Shown piece by piece: positions 17,917 through 27,310 of a stretch of 64,000 nucleotides of DNA (within the stretch, counting starts at the first letter, position 1; each line of letters starts with the position of its first letter). The translations under genes and the position numbers were made by a program. This DNA is from Candidatus Aalborgicola defluviihabitans (lineage in GTDB: Bacteria > Pseudomonadota > Gammaproteobacteria > Burkholderiales > Burkholderiaceae_C): contig JADIXX010000001.1 of assembly GCA_016705575.1 (NCBI GenBank), positions 372,001 through 436,000 of the forward strand. The letters are read 5' to 3'. Under the pieces are notes generated by a model. That model ran no database searches. It had not been told where the DNA came from and worked only from the letters and a program-made list of their open reading frames with translations.

Positions 17917-17962
17917 CGCTATTAAAAATATAGCGCATCACGTATATTGCTAGAGGGCTAGC
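17917..17962 (+). repeat. Short interspersed repeat, copy 2
   Basis: Ends in GCTAGAGGGCTAGC and aligns in reverse orientation with the copies inside addA and dnaX. It lies between two minus-strand genes, in the gap upstream of the CYTH-CHAD gene. Confidence 0.55.
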
Positions 17963-17974
17963 ACGTAATTTCCT

Positions 17975-18247
17975 TTAAACGTGGCGAGCCCATGGCCCCA
18001 GCGAGAGTTGTTCCAGGGCTTCCAAGGTGCGCGAGAAGTCACGCGAACCCAGCATGGAACGCTCGATCAGGCCCAACTGCACAGCGCGGGCGTACTGGGC
18101 GCGGACGATGTCGAAGGGCAGACCCAGCAGATTCATCGTGATTTTGATGGTGTCGGCCATGGATTGGGTCAAAACGGGCGGCATAGCACCGAATGCAAAA
18201 GCCGACAACTTTGAAGTTGCGGCGAAGGGAAGCACGGAGGGGCGCAT
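17975..18247 (-). CDS. Small hypothetical protein
   Basis: A 90-residue protein that I do not recognise. A GAGG ribosome site lies 7 bases before the ATG. The middle (TIKITMNLLGLPFDIVRAQYARAVQ) looks alpha-helical. It is transcribed divergently from olsB, and the shared upstream region contains the Pho box. Confidence 0.55.
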   Translation of the reverse strand: MRPSVLPFAATSKLSAFAFGAMPPVLTQSMADTIKITMNLLGLPFDIVRAQYARAVQLGLIERSMLGSRDFSRTLEALEQLSLGPWARHV

Positions 18248-18348
18248 AGCGAAACCTCATGAAAGCGATAGTTCTCAAAATATAAGGGTTAACCCTCAAT
18301 AGATCAAGACGTGAATTGTATGTGTTGCAAATATCGCCAATGAGTTCT

Positions 18349-18388
18349 CCGTCACGTAAATGTCATTAATTTGACGTCATTACGTCAT
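18349..18388 (+). promoter_or_regulatory. Tandem PhoB half-sites (Pho box) upstream of olsB
   Basis: CCGTCACGTAAATGTCAT at 18349-18366 fits the 7-4-7 Pho box layout. It is followed by further GTCAT units at 18376 and 18384, so GTCA units occur at 11- and 33-base spacing. It is 45-85 bases before the olsB start. Confidence 0.65.
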
Positions 18389-18433
18389 CTTAAGCTTCCA
18401 AAATTTCCGAATATCTACAAAACGGAGATCAAG

Positions 18434-19318
18434 ATGGAGTCAATACCGTACACCGAAGACGCCGCAGGGCGAGTTTTAGATGTAGCCACCCACAGGGCAT
18501 CCAGCAATTTTGAGCAGCAATGCCAACGTGTTTTACGTTGCACGGAGCAGGACCTGGCCAATGGCCCGGGTGGTTTGCGCTTGCAAGACCGACCGAGCAT
18601 TCGTGTTTCCTGGGCCCGCCACCTGGACGAGGTGCGCGCCGCCCAGCGCCTGCGTTACACAGTGTTCGCTGTCGAGATGGGTGCGCGACTGAATACCCCG
18701 CTGCCGGGGCACGACATGGATCTGTTCGACAACTTTTGCGAGCATCTGTTGGTCTGCGACGAGACCACAGGCATGGTGATTGGCACTTACCGGGTGTTGA
18801 CACCGGTGCAGGCGAAGCGAGTGGGCAGCACTTACAGCGATACCGAGTTCGACCTCACACGTCTGCGCTCTCTGCGGAAGCGGATGGTGGAACTTGGCCG
18901 CAGCTGTGTCCACAAAGACTACCGTCACGGCGGCGTGATCATGGCCCTTTGGGGTGCGTTGGGGGCGTTTATGGTTCGCAACCAGCTGGACACCATGATT
19001 GGTTGCGCCAGTGTGCCCATGCTGCACAACGGCGTGGTCTGTGGCGATGTCGCTGCGAGTATCTGGCGACAGGTCCAGGCCACCCACCTGGCACCCATTG
19101 AGTACCATGTTCGTCCGCGTCTGCCCCTGCCCATCGAGCACCTGGATTCTTCATTGGATGTGGAGCCACCGGCGCTGATCAAAGGCTATCTGCGTCTGGG
19201 ATCCAAGGTCCTGGGTCCACCGGGCTGGGACCCGGACTTCAATTCAGCGGACTTGCCCATGTTGATGCACCTTGCTGATTTGCCGGCGCGCTACCGAAAG
19301 CACTTCCTGGCAACCTGA
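18434..19318 (+). CDS. olsB: OlsB-like L-ornithine N-alpha-acyltransferase (GNAT)
   Basis: About 294 residues. The arrangement LRYTVFAVEMGA, then D..DLFDNFCEHLLVCD, GMVIGTYRVLTP, VELGRSCVHKDYRHGG and ALWGALGAF is that of the OlsB/hemolysin-type acyltransferases, which make lyso-ornithine lipid from ornithine and 3-hydroxyacyl-ACP. No olsA-type second acyltransferase is seen nearby. Ornithine lipids replace phospholipids during phosphate starvation, consistent with the Pho box in front and the Pho genes behind. The ATG at 18434 has a CGGAG ribosome site; the frame opens upstream at 18371. Confidence 0.83.
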   Translation: MESIPYTEDAAGRVLDVATHRASSNFEQQCQRVLRCTEQDLANGPGGLRLQDRPSIRVSWARHLDEVRAAQRLRYTVFAVEMGARLNTPLPGHDMDLFDNFCEHLLVCDETTGMVIGTYRVLTPVQAKRVGSTYSDTEFDLTRLRSLRKRMVELGRSCVHKDYRHGGVIMALWGALGAFMVRNQLDTMIGCASVPMLHNGVVCGDVAASIWRQVQATHLAPIEYHVRPRLPLPIEHLDSSLDVEPPALIKGYLRLGSKVLGPPGWDPDFNSADLPMLMHLADLPARYRKHFLAT

Positions 19319-19356
19319 TATGCGAGCTGGCCACTGCGCCGGCTTGTTTCCAGGTT

Positions 19357-19374
19357 TTGTCATAAATCTGTCAT
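19357..19374 (+). promoter_or_regulatory. Pho box upstream of ppk
   Basis: TTGTCATAAATCTGTCAT matches the PhoB consensus CTGTCATnnnnCTGTCAT at all but one defined position. It lies about 50 bases before the ppk ATG. Confidence 0.85.
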
Positions 19375-19424
19375 TCAATTCGTCAAAAATCCCTCACTGT
19401 TGTGTCATAGTGAAGGTCGAATCT

Positions 19425-21527
19425 ATGTTGTCTATTCTTCGCAGTCCCACACCACAAGCGCCCGCTAAGGCGCTGGATCTGCTGGATCGCGACCACAGCA
19501 TATTGGCATTCAATGAGCGGGTGCTGAACTGGGCTGTGCGCGATGACGTACCGCTGTTGGAGCGTCTGCGCTACCTGTGCATCGTATCGTCCAATCTGGA
19601 CGAATTTTTTGAGGTGCGGGCGGAACCCCACCTGATTGCCTACCAGGCCAAGGAACGCAAGGGGCTGTTTTCTGTAGGCTCGTTTGAGCGGCTGGCGGCG
19701 GCCGTACACGACATCGTGGCGCGCCAATACGCCCTTTACAACGAAAAATTGATGCCGGCTTTTGAGAAGCTGGGTATCAAGATCGTCTCCCACGGCGATC
19801 GCAACCCTGCGCAGCGCCAATGGGTCAAACAGTATTTCGAGCGCGAGGTACGCCCGCTCCTCATTCCCGTTGGGCTGGACCCTTCCCACCCGTTTCCCCA
19901 GGTGGCCAACAAGTCGCTCAACTTCATCGTGCGTCTGGGGGGTAAGGACGCTTTTGGCCGCGAGAACGAGATTGCCATCGTCAAGGTGCCACGGGTGTTG
20001 CCGCGTTTGATCAGCCTGCCCGCCAAGGTGTCGGGTGGCAAGACGCTGATTGTTTCGCTCTCCAGCGTGATCCGCGCACACTTGGGCGAACTATTTGTTG
20101 GTCGGCACGTGGGGCAGTTCTCGCAGTTTCGTGTGACGCGCCATTCCGATTTGGCGGTGGACGAGGACGATGTCAAAAACCTGCGCATGGCTCTGCGCCA
20201 GGGCCTGGTGCATCGGCATTACGGTCAGGCCGTGCGGCTGGAGGTGTCGGCGGGCTGCTCGGATTACCTGTCCGATTTTTTGCTCAAGCAGTTCGTTTTA
20301 CCGTCCAAGGCCTTGTACCGGGTGCAGGGGCCAGTAAATCTGGGGCGTCTGACCCAGTTCATTGATCTGGTGGACCGGCCGGAACTGTGCTTCGCAGCCT
20401 ACAAGGCGTCCTACCCGGTGCAGATCAACGCGGGGCAGTCGTTCTTTGAGCAGCTAAAGACCCGTGACATCCTGATTCACCAGCCGTTTGAGAGTTTCAA
20501 GGGCGTACTGGACTTTTTGTGTGAGGCGGTGCACGACCCTAAGGTGCTGGCCATCAAGCAGACCATCTACCGCACGGGCACCGATTCGGAACTGATGGAC
20601 CTGTTGCGCGAGGCTGTGCGCCGTGGCAAAGAAGTGACCGTGGTGGTGGAGCTAAAGGCCCGTTTTGACGAGGAAGCCAACATCAACTGGGCCGAGATGC
20701 TCGAATCCATTGGCGCGCAAGTGGTGTACGGCGTGGTGGGCCTCAAGACCCATGCCAAGATGATGCTCGTCACCCGGCGTGAAGGCAAATCGCTCAAGCG
20801 CTATGGCCACTTGTCCACCGGCAACTACAACCCGCGCACGGCACGCCTGTACACCGATGTCAGCCACATCACGGCTGATCCGGCGCTGACTTCGGACATG
20901 GAACATGTGTTTGTGCATCTGGCCAGCCAAAGCAAATTGCCGCGTCTGCGCAAGCTCTGGTTCGCACCGTTTTATCTGCACAAAAATCTGATTGCCCGCA
21001 TTGACGCGCTCGGCACAGCGGCCAGCCAGGGTAAGGACACCCGCATCGTGGTCAAGATGAATTCGCTGACCGATGAGGCTTTGATTCACAGCTTGATGCG
21101 TGCTGGCCTTCAAGGCGTGCGGATCGACCTCATCGTGCGCGGTGCCTGCATGCTGCCAGCGCAAGTGCCAGGGCATACCGACAACATCCGAGTGCGCTCT
21201 GTCATAGGGCGTTTTTTGGAGCACTCACGGGTGTTCTACTTCCGCGAGGGAGAGGTCGATGAGTTGTACCTCTCCAGCGCCGACTGGATGAACCGCAATA
21301 TGGTACGCCGAGTGGAGGTGGCATGGCCGGTGACCGACCCGGTCCTGCGCCAACGTCTGGTGGACGAATGTCTGGTGGCCTACCTGCACGATGGCGTCGA
21401 CAGTTGGGAGTTGGGGCCGGATGGAAAATACACCCGCTACGCCCCGGCGGGCAAGAAGTCACCCGCACAGGGTGCGCAGGCTGCCCTGATGGCACGCTAT
21501 GCTGACCTCGGCAAAGACCAAGATTGA
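19425..21527 (+). CDS. ppk1: Polyphosphate kinase 1
   Basis: PPK1 makes polyphosphate from ATP through a phosphohistidine. The 700-residue protein starts LDRDHSILAFNERVL as usual, has SSNLDEFFEVR, the Arg/Lys-rich KQTIYRTGTDSELMDLL and the catalytic histidine in YGHLSTGNYNPRTARLYTD. The second conserved His lies in the C-terminal phospholipase D-like half. The ATG at 19425 has a GAAGG ribosome site; upstream extension to 19272 would cover the Pho box and is unlikely. PhoB control is expected. Confidence 0.96.
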   Translation: MLSILRSPTPQAPAKALDLLDRDHSILAFNERVLNWAVRDDVPLLERLRYLCIVSSNLDEFFEVRAEPHLIAYQAKERKGLFSVGSFERLAAAVHDIVARQYALYNEKLMPAFEKLGIKIVSHGDRNPAQRQWVKQYFEREVRPLLIPVGLDPSHPFPQVANKSLNFIVRLGGKDAFGRENEIAIVKVPRVLPRLISLPAKVSGGKTLIVSLSSVIRAHLGELFVGRHVGQFSQFRVTRHSDLAVDEDDVKNLRMALRQGLVHRHYGQAVRLEVSAGCSDYLSDFLLKQFVLPSKALYRVQGPVNLGRLTQFIDLVDRPELCFAAYKASYPVQINAGQSFFEQLKTRDILIHQPFESFKGVLDFLCEAVHDPKVLAIKQTIYRTGTDSELMDLLREAVRRGKEVTVVVELKARFDEEANINWAEMLESIGAQVVYGVVGLKTHAKMMLVTRREGKSLKRYGHLSTGNYNPRTARLYTDVSHITADPALTSDMEHVFVHLASQSKLPRLRKLWFAPFYLHKNLIARIDALGTAASQGKDTRIVVKMNSLTDEALIHSLMRAGLQGVRIDLIVRGACMLPAQVPGHTDNIRVRSVIGRFLEHSRVFYFREGEVDELYLSSADWMNRNMVRRVEVAWPVTDPVLRQRLVDECLVAYLHDGVDSWELGPDGKYTRYAPAGKKSPAQGAQAALMARYADLGKDQD

Positions 21528-21536
21528 GGCTGACAC

Positions 21537-21998
21537 ATGGATTTGATCCTGTGGCGACATGCCGAAGCGGTAGAAGATGATGTCAGCGGCGACGACATGG
21601 CACGTACGCTCACGCCGCGCGGCGAGAAACAGGCCAAGCGCATGGCGGCCTGGCTGGACCGGCAGTTGCCTGACAGCAGCCGCATTTGGGTCAGCCCGGC
21701 GCGGCGCACCGAGCAGACCGCGCAGGCGTTGGATCGAAAATTCAAGCTCAACCCGGCGATTGCGCCTATGGGTACACCCGAGCAGTTGTTGGAACTGGTC
21801 CAGTGGCCACACGCCAAAGGGTGTGTATTGGTGGTGGGCCACCAACCGACGTTGGGGCAGACGCTGTCGCAACTGTTGGGCCTGCGCACGCAGGAGTGTT
21901 CTGTGAAAAAAGGTGCGTTGTGGTGGTTGCGCTACCGCGAGCGCGACACCACACCTCAAACCTTCATCATGACGGTGCAGTCCCCCGAGTTGCTGTAA
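21537..21998 (+). CDS. sixA: SixA-type phosphohistidine phosphatase
   Basis: A 153-residue histidine phosphatase (RHG family) with the N-terminal LWRHAEA motif, a conserved arginine in WVSPARRTEQTAQAL, and the second histidine in VVGHQPTLGQ. SixA removes phosphate from phosphohistidine on signalling proteins. It starts 9 bases after ppk, so the two are probably one transcript. Confidence 0.9.
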   Translation: MDLILWRHAEAVEDDVSGDDMARTLTPRGEKQAKRMAAWLDRQLPDSSRIWVSPARRTEQTAQALDRKFKLNPAIAPMGTPEQLLELVQWPHAKGCVLVVGHQPTLGQTLSQLLGLRTQECSVKKGALWWLRYRERDTTPQTFIMTVQSPELL

Positions 21999-22054
21999 CA
22001 GTCAACAGGCTTTGGCCTTTGCGTGGTCCTGGGCCAGTTGAGTGCCTTGGTGTT

Positions 22055-22732
22055 TTAGCGGCTGGCGGTTCCCTGCACCAGATCCACGCGACGAAGCAGG
22101 CGCTCTGCCTCCGTTGTTTGACCGGCTTGCTTGGCACGTTGCACTTGCACGCCCAGCCAGGCCAGCAGTGGCCTGCGCCAGCCTTGGCTGGAGGCCACGT
22201 TGACCGCCTGTTCAATGACCGCAGGGCTGGCCTTGCCGGTCTGCAACAAAACGCCCGAAGCCACCAGTATGGACAGTGGCTCGGCCGCGCTTGGCAGGGC
22301 GCTGCCATCGTTTGGGGCACGCAGCGCGGCGGTACGCTGCAATTCGGGCAATAGCGGGATGTCTGACGCCGCAACCTGGCCGCGCAAATAGTCGGCGTAG
22401 GCGCGCTGGCTCGGCGTGGCGTCTGGGCGCAGCGTCTCAAAGCCGGTACAGGGCTCCCACACCAGGCTGGCCACGCGCGCGGCGCAGTGCAGCAGCTCGG
22501 CCTGCGCTATCAGGTCCGCTCGACCGGTACGGGCAATTTGTTGGCGCGCCTGCGTTCGCTCGGCCTGTTCCACCCGGGTATTGCCCTCCAGATAGGCCGC
22601 CACGGCTCGGTCCATTGCACCCTTGGCGTCAACTTGCCAATTGGGGGCAGGCGGGGCACTGGAGCAAGCTGCCAGTGTCAGTGCGATGGCACCTATCCAG
22701 GCCCGTGTCAGGGTATAAAAAGACAGTTTCAT
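22055..22732 (-). CDS. Lipoprotein of an MCE transport operon
   Basis: About 225 residues with a lipobox (LTLAACSSAPP), so probably anchored in a membrane by a lipidated cysteine. The rest is Ala/Gln-rich and helical with no domain that I recognise, although small outer-membrane lipoproteins accompany Mla-type transporters (PqiC/ABC-type auxiliary subunit). The ATG at 22732 overlaps the MCE gene stop as ATGA, which also selects this start over the earlier in-frame ATG. Confidence 0.82.
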   Translation of the reverse strand: MKLSFYTLTRAWIGAIALTLAACSSAPPAPNWQVDAKGAMDRAVAAYLEGNTRVEQAERTQARQQIARTGRADLIAQAELLHCAARVASLVWEPCTGFETLRPDATPSQRAYADYLRGQVAASDIPLLPELQRTAALRAPNDGSALPSAAEPLSILVASGVLLQTGKASPAVIEQAVNVASSQGWRRPLLAWLGVQVQRAKQAGQTTEAERLLRRVDLVQGTASR

Positions 22733-23688
22733 GGCAATGGAATCTCCGTGCTGCGGGCAAATGGCCATTTGCGGTTGATCTCGGTGACCAATCCATCCAC
22801 TTTGCGCAGACTGGCATCCACTTCGGCGCGCAAAACGCCCAGATCGGCGGTGGCTGCTTTGGCGTTGCCGCTGATGGCCTGGGCATCTTGCAGCACCAGG
22901 TCGAGGCGTTTCAGGCTGTCGCGCGAGTCGCCGAGCAGACCCTGAAGTTGTACGATGGTGTCGCGCGTTTGTGGCAGGATGCCTTTGTCACCAAATACCT
23001 GGGTGTCGGTTTTGGCCGCCATGCTGTCAAGCTTGGCCAGCAAGGCTTGGGTGCGGTCCAGCATGGCAATGATTTTTTGGGCATCCTGCTCGCTTCCCAT
23101 GGCCACCGTGAGTGCGCCGCCAGGGCCGTTGAGCCGCGCGGTCAGCGTTTGCAGGTTGCGCAGGCTGGCTCCCATGGACCCGTCGGCGGCGGTAAGGTTG
23201 TTGAGGTTGTCCATCAGCTCCCGCACCGATGCAATCACCTTGGGAATCTCTGCGCTGACGTCGCCTTGCAATACGGTGCGCTCCGCTCCATCGGGCAGCT
23301 GGGGATCGTCCAGCACACCGGTATAGGCGCGGATAGCGGGACTGCCCACCACGCCGCGAATCAGGGTGAAGACGCTACTGGTTCGCAGCCAGTGCGCGTC
23401 CTTGCTGGTAATGTCCACCAAAATGCGGACTTTGCCGGTTTCCGCCAGTTCGATGCGGTGCACCCGGCCGATGGGAAAGCCGGAAAAAGTCAGGTCCATG
23501 CCCACCGCCACGCCTTCGGAGTCTTCGGCCATCAGCACCAGGCGTTGCGTGGAATCAAATGCGCCGCGTGCGTACAGAACAAACAGAATGGCACCGCATA
23601 CCAAGAGCAGCGTAAAGACCATCAGCAAGCGAGCCTTGAATTCCAGATTGGCAACGGGTGGGGGCGTGGGAGCGAGCGGTGGGGTCAT
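22729..23688 (-). CDS. MCE (MlaD-type) substrate-binding protein
   Basis: 319 residues: an N-terminal membrane anchor (ARLLMVFTLLLVCGAILFVLYARG) and one MCE domain (VLMAEDSEGVAVGMDLTFSGFPIGRVHRIEL), then a long helical region. MCE proteins form rings in the periplasm that pass lipids between membranes. It lies between the permease and lipoprotein genes. No ATPase of the Mla type is encoded next to it. Confidence 0.9.
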   Translation of the reverse strand: MTPPLAPTPPPVANLEFKARLLMVFTLLLVCGAILFVLYARGAFDSTQRLVLMAEDSEGVAVGMDLTFSGFPIGRVHRIELAETGKVRILVDITSKDAHWLRTSSVFTLIRGVVGSPAIRAYTGVLDDPQLPDGAERTVLQGDVSAEIPKVIASVRELMDNLNNLTAADGSMGASLRNLQTLTARLNGPGGALTVAMGSEQDAQKIIAMLDRTQALLAKLDSMAAKTDTQVFGDKGILPQTRDTIVQLQGLLGDSRDSLKRLDLVLQDAQAISGNAKAATADLGVLRAEVDASLRKVDGLVTEINRKWPFARSTEIPLP

Positions 23689-23707
23689 AGTGTGCTTGGA
23701 CGGGATA

Positions 23708-24496
23708 TTAGTAGTAGTTGCCGATCAGTGACGCTACCTCAATGGCCAATAGAAGTACGAACATGCGCACCAGTCCGCGCATTTCCGCACTGGTGCGAAC
23801 CGCTTGGGTGCGTGAGTCCGACAGGTAGCGCATGCCAAACACGGCCGAGGCCATGGGGACAAGTGCCACAGTCAGACAAAACAACAGGGTCTTGAGCGTG
23901 AAAATCATCGTGACCGCCGGGTTGAAAACCTGGCCAAAGAGGCGCACATAGCCGGGCAGTCCCGCCAAGGTGAACCCGTAGCTGGCCACAAACGCCACCA
24001 CCAGCACCACTACGCTGCTCATGGCCGCAAGCGTCAGGCCAGAAAACAGACCCGCCACTGTGCGGGGCAGGACCTCGCCTTGCATGAACGCCAGCGAGTG
24101 GCTGGCGGGGCCGTCCACTTGGCCGCTGGCGTGCATCGCGGTGAGTTCTGCACCGTCAGGTATGGTGCAACGCAGGGCCACGAATAGCGCTGCGCTCAGG
24201 GGAATCAACTCCAAAACCAAAACCCGTATCACCAATTGCAACGCGTACTGGGACAGCCCATAACTCAGGGCGGTGACCAAAACAATGCGGGTCAGCACTA
24301 CCGTGATCAGGACACAGCCCACGGTGAATCCAGGCAGTATGGGTGCGGTGTTGAGGTAGATTTGCTGCGCCAGCGTGGCTCGGTTGGCACGGGTATAGCT
24401 GGATGGTGAGAGTGCCAGCACCAAAATGCTGGCGCCCAAGTGCAGCAAATGCCGCCATTGAAGCAGTATGTGCTGGATGGCTCTGGTTGGGTTCAT
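23708..24496 (-). CDS. MlaE-type ABC transporter permease
   Basis: About 262 residues with five or more hydrophobic segments and the MlaE pattern (ALFVALRCTIPDGAELTAM, LTLAAMSSVVVLVVAF, FGMRYLSDSRTQAVRTS). Its start is 2 bases after the ppx stop, so transcription runs from ppx into this lipid-transport module. The ATPase must come from elsewhere. The frame continues upstream into ppx, but the ATG at 24496 is where the family sequence begins. Confidence 0.87.
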   Translation of the reverse strand: MNPTRAIQHILLQWRHLLHLGASILVLALSPSSYTRANRATLAQQIYLNTAPILPGFTVGCVLITVVLTRIVLVTALSYGLSQYALQLVIRVLVLELIPLSAALFVALRCTIPDGAELTAMHASGQVDGPASHSLAFMQGEVLPRTVAGLFSGLTLAAMSSVVVLVVAFVASYGFTLAGLPGYVRLFGQVFNPAVTMIFTLKTLLFCLTVALVPMASAVFGMRYLSDSRTQAVRTSAEMRGLVRMFVLLLAIEVASLIGNYY

Positions 24497-24498
24497 TG

Positions 24499-26007
24499 TC
24501 AGCAGCCCAGAATTTCCAGTGACCAAGGCGTGCGTTGCCAGACCTGCACCTCTTCGCGCAGTAAATAGGCCGATTGTGGAAACGCCTCGGCCCAGCCGCC
24601 TCGGCAACGCAATTGCAAAACCTGGCTGCCTGGCGCCGTGCGCTGCAAGGTCATGCCACCCAGATCGGGTTCGCGGCGGGCATGGCACAAGATGACGGCC
24701 AGGCGCAGGGCTTGTAACTGCAGGACCAGGTCGTCTTCGCCCAACACTGCCTCCAGTTTTCGCAACTTGCCCCGGTGGCCCAGAACCAAGAGACTCAAAC
24801 GGTGCATTTCAGAGAGCGAAAAGCCCATGGCATCGGCGTTGTCCAGAATGTAGGCGCCGTGCTTGTGGTAATCGCTGTGAGAAATGTGACAGCCAATCTC
24901 ATGCAACTGGGCCGCCCATTTGAGCTTGCGTAAATGGCGCTCAGCATCAACCACCAATCCATTGGAAGATGAGGCAACCAGCTGGGTAAACAACGTGGTG
25001 GCAACCTGGCCCACGCGTGCGCCGTGCGGGCTATCCACGCCAAATTTGCTGGCCAGTCGCTGCACAGTTTTTATACGCAAATCGTCGTTGTTTGCCGTGG
25101 CACCCAACAGGTCGCAAATCAGGCCGTGGCGCAGCCCGCCGGCAGCCTGCTCGACGGATTGGATGCTCAGCAGATCAAAAATAGCCCGCATGATGCTTAC
25201 CCCGCCGCCAATGATGGCCTTGCGGTCCTCGCGCATGCCGGCGATCTTGAGCCGGTCTGCGCTTTGGGCGGCCAGCAGCTTGTCCACCAACCAGTCCAGA
25301 CCCTCCTGGTTCACGATGCCGGCAGGCCAGCCGGCGGCCGCCAGCACGTCGGCAATGGCCCCCACCGTTCCGGCGGAACCATAGGCCACGTCCCAGCGGC
25401 TGGGGTGGTAGGCGTCCAGCGCCTCGTCCATCACTGCCTTGGCTGCAATTTCGGCCATGGCAAAAGACTTCTTGGTGAACTGGCCGTCGGGAAAATAGCG
25501 GTTGGACCAGGCAATGCTGCCCACACGAAAAGACTCCATGACCTGGGGAACCGCACCGGTGCCCAGGATCATTTCGGTGGAACGACCTCCAACGTCAATC
25601 ACAATACGCCGCTCGTTCGACTGGGGCAGCATCTGGGCCACGCCCTGGTAGATCAGTCGGGCCTCTTCACGCCCGGATATGACGTTGATCGGGAAACCCA
25701 GAATGGTGTTGGCCTGACTTAAAAAGACATCGCGGTTGCGGGCTTCGCGCAGGGTCTGGGTGGCCACCGCGCGTACCTCGGCGGGTTTGAAGCCAGCCAG
25801 TCGCTCTCCAAAGCGGGCCAGACAGTCCCAGCCGTTTTGCATGGCTTCAGGGGTAAGGTTGCGCTCGTCATCAAGCCCGCCACCCTGGCGTACGGTTTCC
25901 TTCAAATACTCGGTGCGGATAAAGCTGCCATGTTCAATGCGGCCAATTTCAAGACGAAAACTGTTGGACCCCAGGTCCACCGCAGCCAGACGATTACCGA
26001 TGTGCAT
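24499..26007 (-). CDS. ppx: Exopolyphosphatase, Ppx/GppA family
   Basis: 502 residues. The N-terminal ASKHA motif AVDLGSNSFRLEIGRIE, the second motif RIVIDVGGRSTEMILG and YGSAGTVGAIADVL are diagnostic. The C-terminal part carries an HD-like helical domain (HEIGCHISHSDYHKHGAYIL). The enzyme releases phosphate from polyphosphate or converts pppGpp, the counterpart of ppk nearby. Confidence 0.95.
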   Translation of the reverse strand: MHIGNRLAAVDLGSNSFRLEIGRIEHGSFIRTEYLKETVRQGGGLDDERNLTPEAMQNGWDCLARFGERLAGFKPAEVRAVATQTLREARNRDVFLSQANTILGFPINVISGREEARLIYQGVAQMLPQSNERRIVIDVGGRSTEMILGTGAVPQVMESFRVGSIAWSNRYFPDGQFTKKSFAMAEIAAKAVMDEALDAYHPSRWDVAYGSAGTVGAIADVLAAAGWPAGIVNQEGLDWLVDKLLAAQSADRLKIAGMREDRKAIIGGGVSIMRAIFDLLSIQSVEQAAGGLRHGLICDLLGATANNDDLRIKTVQRLASKFGVDSPHGARVGQVATTLFTQLVASSSNGLVVDAERHLRKLKWAAQLHEIGCHISHSDYHKHGAYILDNADAMGFSLSEMHRLSLLVLGHRGKLRKLEAVLGEDDLVLQLQALRLAVILCHARREPDLGGMTLQRTAPGSQVLQLRCRGGWAEAFPQSAYLLREEVQVWQRTPWSLEILGC

Positions 26008-26064
26008 TGATTCTTTGTTTCTGGAGGAAGGAACGACCGCCAGAGCATAGCACCGGGTTGTTCT

Positions 26065-27210
26065 CTACCCTACCAACCGCCCGTCTGCCGCGACCATGCT
26101 CTGTGTGACGTAGGTGGTACCACGGCCCCGGTTGTTGGGCGCAATGTGAAAGCCACCCAAATCCACCGGGTTACGCCGTGCAAAGGCCAGCAGAGCGTTG
26201 GCGCGGGTGATGGGGCCATCCAGGGTTTGCAGTACCGCATGGGTGTAGCGCGCCGCAATGTAGCCGGCCAGGCTGAGTGGCGTGGGTGGCTCATCGTAAA
26301 GACGTCCCAGCGCGGCGCGATAGGCCTTGACCACGGGCAGACTGGCGTTGACCATGGGTACCACCTGGGTGGCAATCATGGGCGTAAAGCGCGATGCCCC
26401 CATTTGCTGGATGCTTTGCAAATTCACGTCCGACATGGCGATCAGGTAGCGCTGGGCTGCCTGCTTTTCCACACCCTGTGAGAAGCGCACCAGTTCTGGC
26501 GTGCCTCCCACAAACAGCAGCACACGCGGGCTGTCGGGCGTAAGCGACTGCGCCAAGTCGCGCAAGTCACCGCCCGTGCGGTAAGAGCTGATGGAGAGCT
26601 GGAGTGAACGGGCAATTTGCTCCAGGTCGGCACGGTAGGCGTTGTACTCGGCAGTCGACCCGTAGACCGCGCCCACTTGCCGGATACCAATGACGGACAA
26701 AGACTTGATGGCGTGGCCAATTTGCTCCTGGCGCGATGCAAAGATTGGAAAGGTCGAGTCGGAGGAGTTGGTTTCCACGTTTTGCAGCCAGGGTGCCACA
26801 TGGGGCAAGTCAGGCAGTTCACGTGCGAGCAGGCCCACCAGCTGAGAGGCTGCCAGGTCTCCTGCGCTGCCAAACAGGGCCACGCAATGGGGTAGGGCTT
26901 TGAGGGATTCCACGGCTGCGCGCAAGCTGGCCGGACTGCCGTTCACTTCGATGACATGGTGCTTGATGGTGGCGCCGGCCAGTCCCCCACGGCTGTTGAT
27001 GTCTTGCCAGGCAGTGCGGGAGCCGACCAGGAAGTCTTTTGTGACGTCGATTTGTCCGGTGGAAGTGTCAATAATCTGTGCGATGGTGACCGAGCGTGAT
27101 CCGGACGCGAGCTGGCGGGGCTGGGCCCAGCTGGGTGTGGCCAAGGCTATGGGAAGGCAGGCCAGTGTGCGCAGCACGTGCCGGCGGGGTGGATGGGGAA
27201 ACGAGGGCAT
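26065..27210 (-). CDS. Periplasmic binding protein, LivJ-type (type I fold)
   Basis: About 381 residues. A signal peptide with two arginines (RRHVLRTLACLPIALATPSWA) precedes a Peripla_BP_6-like domain: VTIAQIIDTSTGQ, a DINSRGGLAGATIKHHVIEVNG motif and ALFGSAGDLAASQLVGLL. The family binds branched-chain amino acids, amides or aromatic acids; some act as sensors. No permease or ATPase genes are adjacent, so the ligand and role stay unknown. It is divergent from pstS. The ATG at 27210 follows an AAGGAACC ribosome site. Confidence 0.87.
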   Translation of the reverse strand: MPSFPHPPRRHVLRTLACLPIALATPSWAQPRQLASGSRSVTIAQIIDTSTGQIDVTKDFLVGSRTAWQDINSRGGLAGATIKHHVIEVNGSPASLRAAVESLKALPHCVALFGSAGDLAASQLVGLLARELPDLPHVAPWLQNVETNSSDSTFPIFASRQEQIGHAIKSLSVIGIRQVGAVYGSTAEYNAYRADLEQIARSLQLSISSYRTGGDLRDLAQSLTPDSPRVLLFVGGTPELVRFSQGVEKQAAQRYLIAMSDVNLQSIQQMGASRFTPMIATQVVPMVNASLPVVKAYRAALGRLYDEPPTPLSLAGYIAARYTHAVLQTLDGPITRANALLAFARRNPVDLGGFHIAPNNRGRGTTYVTQSMVAADGRLVG

Positions 27211-27256
27211 GGTATTGGTTCCTTTTTTGGACAAGTTGACGGTGCTGTTGCAGTAG

Positions 27257-27310
27257 ATAGTTGCTATGCTTTCGATAGTTCGATATGTATATTCCACGAG
27301 GGCTAGAAGC
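27257..27310 (+). repeat. Short interspersed repeat, copy 3
   Basis: Runs from GATAGTTGCTATG to CCACGAGGGCTAGAAGC in the region between the divergent binding-protein and pstS genes. It has the same outline as copies 1, 2, 4 and 5. Confidence 0.6.

Noticed and set aside
22276..23895. Plus-strand ORF of 539 codons over the MCE/lipoprotein genes
   Set aside because: Its translation has no family features; the minus-strand genes have a signal anchor, MCE domain and lipobox with ATGA coupling.
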